Positions 6,582-8,529 of a stretch of 8,529 bases of DNA are shown here, piece after piece. Under the pieces are notes generated by a model. That model did no database searches. It saw nothing but the letters and a program-made list of their open reading frames with translations, and was not told the DNA's origin. The stretch spans positions 1 through 8,529 of the forward strand of contig CANKEA010000044.1 of assembly GCA_947480815.1 (NCBI GenBank), written 5' to 3'. Position numbers and translations under genes: made by a program. This DNA is from Caulobacterales bacterium. Lineage in GTDB: Bacteria > Pseudomonadota > Alphaproteobacteria > Caulobacterales > Caulobacteraceae. Position 1 is the first letter of the stretch; each line of letters begins with the position of its first letter.

Positions 6582-7559
6582 GTGAGTGATCCGATCCCCG
6601 GGACCATGACCGCCATCGAAATTGAGGGCGGCAAGGGCGAGGCCACGGCCTTGCATCCCGTGCAGGTCGAGACGCCTCAACCCAAGGCCGGCGAGATCTT
6701 GATCCGTGTGCGCGCCGCCGGGGTGAACCGGCCTGATGTGAAACAGCGCGAGGGGTCCTACCCGCCGCCGCCAGGGGCCTCGACCATTTTGGGATTGGAA
6801 GTCGCCGGCGAGGTGGCCGTTCCCGCCGGTCGTTGGAAGGTTGGTGATAGAGTCTGCGCCCTGCTGGCCGGTGGTGGCTATGCGCAATACGCGGCGGTGG
6901 ACGCGCGCCAGGCCCTGCCGATCCCGGGCGATCTCGATTTCGTCCATGCGGCGGCGATTCCTGAGACGGCCTTCACCGTTTACGTCAACATGTTCGAGCA
7001 TGGCGGGCTCCAAGCCGGCGAAACCGTTCTGGTCCATGGCGGCAATAGCGGCATCGGCGTCATGGCGATTCAGATGGCCAAGGCCTTCGGCGCAAAGGTG
7101 ATCGCCACCGCACGTGGGGTGGAGAAGACAGAGGCTTGTATTCTGCTGGGGGCCGATCAGGCCATCGATACGACGGCGGAAGACTTTGGTGCCCTGCTCA
7201 AGAATAGCGTCGACGTGATCCTCGATATCGTCGGGGCGAGCTACGCAGCCAGCAATATGGAGGCGCTGAAGCCGCGTGGACGCCTGGTCTATATTTCCAT
7301 GGTCGGCGGCAATGACGTTTCCTTGCCGATCTTCACCATCATGCGAAAACAACTTGTCATCACCGGCTCGACGCTTCGCCCGCGCACAGCGGACGAAAAG
7401 GCTCGCATTGCTGCGCAGGTCGAGCAGCGGGTCTGGCCGTGGATCGCGGCGGGAGCGATCAAGTCGCTGGTCGAACAGACCTTTCCACTGGCGGATGCGG
7501 CCAAGGCCCATGTATGGATGGATGACAGCCATGTCGGGAAGTGCGTGCTAACGGTTTGA
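6582..7559 (+). CDS. NAD(P)H-quinone oxidoreductase, PIG3 type (zinc-free MDR family)
   Basis: This 325-residue cytoplasmic protein belongs to the medium-chain dehydrogenase/reductase superfamily. It is expected to reduce quinones or enones with NAD(P)H. The N-terminal catalytic fold contains GVNRPDVKQREG (47-58), YPPPPGAS (60-67), ILGLEVAGEV (69-78) and GGGYAQY (97-103). The Rossmann cofactor site is VLVHGGNSGIG (149-159), followed by MAIQMAKAFGAKVIATA. It has only three cysteines and lacks the zinc ligands of alcohol dehydrogenases. PIG3-type enzymes are about this length. The start is taken as the GTG at 6582, with AGAGG nine bases upstream. An in-frame ATG at 6606 has no ribosome binding site and would cut close to the first beta strand; the frame is also open back to 6315, but that would overlap the DUF1192 gene. 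Confidence 0.87.
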   Translation: MSDPIPGTMTAIEIEGGKGEATALHPVQVETPQPKAGEILIRVRAAGVNRPDVKQREGSYPPPPGASTILGLEVAGEVAVPAGRWKVGDRVCALLAGGGYAQYAAVDARQALPIPGDLDFVHAAAIPETAFTVYVNMFEHGGLQAGETVLVHGGNSGIGVMAIQMAKAFGAKVIATARGVEKTEACILLGADQAIDTTAEDFGALLKNSVDVILDIVGASYAASNMEALKPRGRLVYISMVGGNDVSLPIFTIMRKQLVITGSTLRPRTADEKARIAAQVEQRVWPWIAAGAIKSLVEQTFPLADAAKAHVWMDDSHVGKCVLTV

Positions 7560-7591
7560 CAGATCAGGGCGACATAGCCTTTCTGGTCTGT
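7559..7591 (+). terminator. Stem-loop at the 3' end of the oxidoreductase gene
   Basis: ACAGATCAG (7559-7567) pairs with CTGGTCTGT (7583-7591) over nine base pairs with one G-T pair, and a small GGC/GCC stem can form within the loop. It begins at the stop codon. No T-run follows, so it is not a standard intrinsic terminator; it could stabilise the mRNA end or aid factor-dependent termination. Confidence 0.35.
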
Positions 7592-7758
7592 CTGAAATGC
7601 GCCGTGGCCAAGATGCTGGACACCGCCCTCTCTCCCCAAGGCATGTTCTCTGACGACTGACGCCTGCCCCGTTTCCTTCGGACACGAAGAGGACTATAAG
7701 TCGTCTACAAGACCCGCCCGGCCGAAAGGCCGGGCGCCGCTGTTTCTGGAGTATGCCA
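7592..7758 (+). promoter_or_regulatory. trcR upstream region with candidate -10 element
   Basis: ACTATAAG at 7693-7700 matches most of the Caulobacter housekeeping -10 consensus and contains TATAAG. No good -35 lies at the right distance (TTTCCT at 7672-7677 is poor). An inverted repeat CTTCG-GACA-CGAAG (7676-7689) sits just before the -10, where an operator could lie. A tandem heptamer CTGACGA-CTGACGC is at 7650-7663. Transcription starting near 7706 would place the strong stem-loop at 7715-7736 in the leader. Confidence 0.35.
7715..7736 (+). promoter_or_regulatory. Nine-base-pair GAAA stem-loop in the trcR leader
   Basis: CGCCCGGCC (7715-7723) and GGCCGGGCG (7728-7736) pair perfectly around a GAAA tetraloop. 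The stem is very GC-rich and ends 11 bases before the GGAG ribosome binding site of trcR. It looks like a terminator stem but is followed by CCGCTGTTTCTGG, a poor T-run. It may attenuate transcription into trcR, stop readthrough from the oxidoreductase gene, or protect the mRNA 5' end. Confidence 0.55.
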
Positions 7759-8451
7759 ATGTCCGATCCGATCCTGATGCCGAAGGCTACCGCCGTCTGG
7801 CTGGTCGATAACACCACGCTCGAATTCACCCAGATCGCCGAGTTCTGCGGTCTGCACCTGTTGGAAGTGCGCGGCATCGCTGACGGCGAAGTGGCGCGCG
7901 ACATCCGCGGTGCCGACCCGATCGCCAACGGCCAGCTGTCGCGCGAAGAGCTCGACCGTGCCCAGGCCGATCCGACCTATCACATGAAGGCTCAAAAGAG
8001 CCGCCATGCCGAGCTGCTGAAGCCGACCAAGAAGGCCCCGCGCTACACGCCCGTGTCGCGCCGCCAGGACCGGCCGGACGCCATCGCCTGGTTCCTGCGC
8101 AACCATCCGGAAGTGACCGACGCCCAAATCTCCAAAATCCTAGGCACCACCAAGGCCACAATTGACCAGGTGCGCGACCGCACGCACTGGAATGCCGCCA
8201 ATATCAAGCCGGTCGATCCAGTGACGCTGGGCCTATCTACCCAGCTCGAACTCGACGCCTTGCGCACCAAGGCGGCCGATAAGGCGACCAAGGACGCGGC
8301 CAAGAAGGGCGGCGGTGCCACCCTGCTATCGGCCAGCGAGACCGGCGCCCCCGAACCCGAGATCGAGGAAGAGGAAGCGCCCCGCAAGACCGACCTCAGC
8401 AACGTCTTCTCCAACACCGCCCGTCACGATGACGAGGGCGACAAGGACTAG
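7759..8451 (+). CDS. trcR: Cell cycle transcriptional regulator TrcR (DUF1013)
   Basis: This 230-residue cytoplasmic protein is a member of the alphaproteobacterial DUF1013 family. As I recall, Caulobacter TrcR travels with RNA polymerase, promotes expression of cell-cycle genes and affects antibiotic tolerance. The N-terminal part (about 10-50) reads as a helix-turn-helix-like unit (AVWLVDNTTLEFTQIAEFCG, then EVRGIADGEV). A second unit spans about 105-145 (RPDAIAWFLRNHPEVTD, ISKILGTTKATIDQVRDRTHW). A Lys/Ala-rich stretch (168-183) and an acidic, probably disordered tail follow, with EIEEEE (201-206) and the end DDEGDKD. An ATG at 7753 is also in frame, but GGAG at 7748-7751 lies seven bases before 7759 and only one before 7753, so I take 7759. 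Gene length and domain pattern look complete. Confidence 0.87.
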   Translation: MSDPILMPKATAVWLVDNTTLEFTQIAEFCGLHLLEVRGIADGEVARDIRGADPIANGQLSREELDRAQADPTYHMKAQKSRHAELLKPTKKAPRYTPVSRRQDRPDAIAWFLRNHPEVTDAQISKILGTTKATIDQVRDRTHWNAANIKPVDPVTLGLSTQLELDALRTKAADKATKDAAKKGGGATLLSASETGAPEPEIEEEEAPRKTDLSNVFSNTARHDDEGDKD

Positions 8452-8480
8452 GCCTGAATTGGGCTCTGTTTTTAGGTGAT

Positions 8481-8513
8481 CAAGGCGTGGCGGCTCAAAC
8501 CGTCACGCGCTTG
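8481..8513. repeat. Imperfect inverted repeat downstream of trcR
   Basis: GCGTGGCGG (8485-8493) pairs with CCGTCACGC (8500-8508) with one G-T pair and a CTCAAA loop, and CAAG (8481-8484) pairs with CTTG (8510-8513) past one bulged base. No T-run follows on either strand, although TTTTT (8469-8473) precedes it on the plus strand. It may be a factor-dependent terminator between trcR and a converging gene. Confidence 0.45.
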
Positions 8514-8527
8514 GCTGTCGCCGCCTT
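8495..8527 (-). CDS. Possible C-terminal end of a converging gene (partial)
   Basis: On the minus strand the last bases read K-A-A-T-A-K-R-V-T-V followed by a TGA at 8497-8495. Basic and beta-like residues before a stop, 44 bases from the trcR stop, would suit the end of a convergent gene. Ten codons are far too few for identification. Another frame is open to a TAA at 8474-8472, so this call is tentative. Confidence 0.25.
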   Translation of the reverse strand, partial: KAATAKRVTV

Positions 8528-8529
8528 CA

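Noticed and set aside
6573..7532. Long minus-strand open frame of 319 codons
   Set aside because: It is antisense to the oxidoreductase, whose family motifs are clear; the translation resembles no family and is a typical high-GC shadow.
7705..8417. Minus-strand open frames opposite trcR
   Set aside because: They are antisense to a complete DUF1013 protein and have low-complexity Arg/Ser/Ala composition.

Overview
The window looks like the chromosome of an alphaproteobacterium of the Caulobacterales (Caulobacter, Phenylobacterium, Asticcacaulis or a relative). The evidence is moderately high GC content, a set of alphaproteobacterial protein families (TrcR/DUF1013, RcdA/DUF1465, DUF1192, cysteine-free L31) and a hybrid kinase whose key residues keep the spacing of Caulobacter ShkA. 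I see no tRNA, rRNA, insertion sequence, phage gene, CRISPR array or other sign of recent transfer. The coding density is that of a core region, and every gap is under 300 bases.

Layout from left to right. (1) Bases 1-313, minus strand: the N-terminal part of a small exported, methionine-rich protein with a CxxC motif (DUF2946-like), cut by the window edge. (2) Bases 459-1982 and 2027-3385, plus strand: a soluble hybrid histidine kinase (ShkA-like), then an AmpG-type muropeptide permease 44 bases downstream. (3) Bases 3382-5247, minus strand: an ABC exporter with fused membrane and ATPase domains, whose stop codon overlaps that of ampG in a shared CTAG. (4) Bases 5351-5575, plus strand: rpmE (ribosomal protein L31), with a candidate promoter, a leader containing alternative stems, and a clear GAAA-loop terminator. 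(5) Bases 5669-6202 and 6301-6498, minus strand: an RcdA-family (DUF1465) ClpXP adaptor and a small DUF1192 coiled-coil protein upstream of it. (6) Bases 6582-7559, plus strand: a zinc-free PIG3-type quinone oxidoreductase. (7) Bases 7759-8451, plus strand: TrcR, the DUF1013 protein that travels with RNA polymerase, preceded by a strong stem-loop. (8) The last bases may hold the C-terminal end of another minus-strand gene.

The theme is cell-cycle control. Three genes belong to known Caulobacter cell-cycle circuits: ShkA (c-di-GMP-gated phosphorelay to ShpA and TacA), RcdA (adaptor for ClpXP destruction of CtrA and other substrates) and TrcR (transcription of cell-cycle genes). AmpG adds cell-wall recycling and L31 adds translation. 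I found no wholly undescribed system. The most useful leads are the complete c-di-GMP-binding and autoinhibition signature in the kinase, the poorly understood DUF1192 protein beside rcdA, the metal-binding-looking gene divergent from the kinase, and the RNA structures in front of rpmE and trcR.
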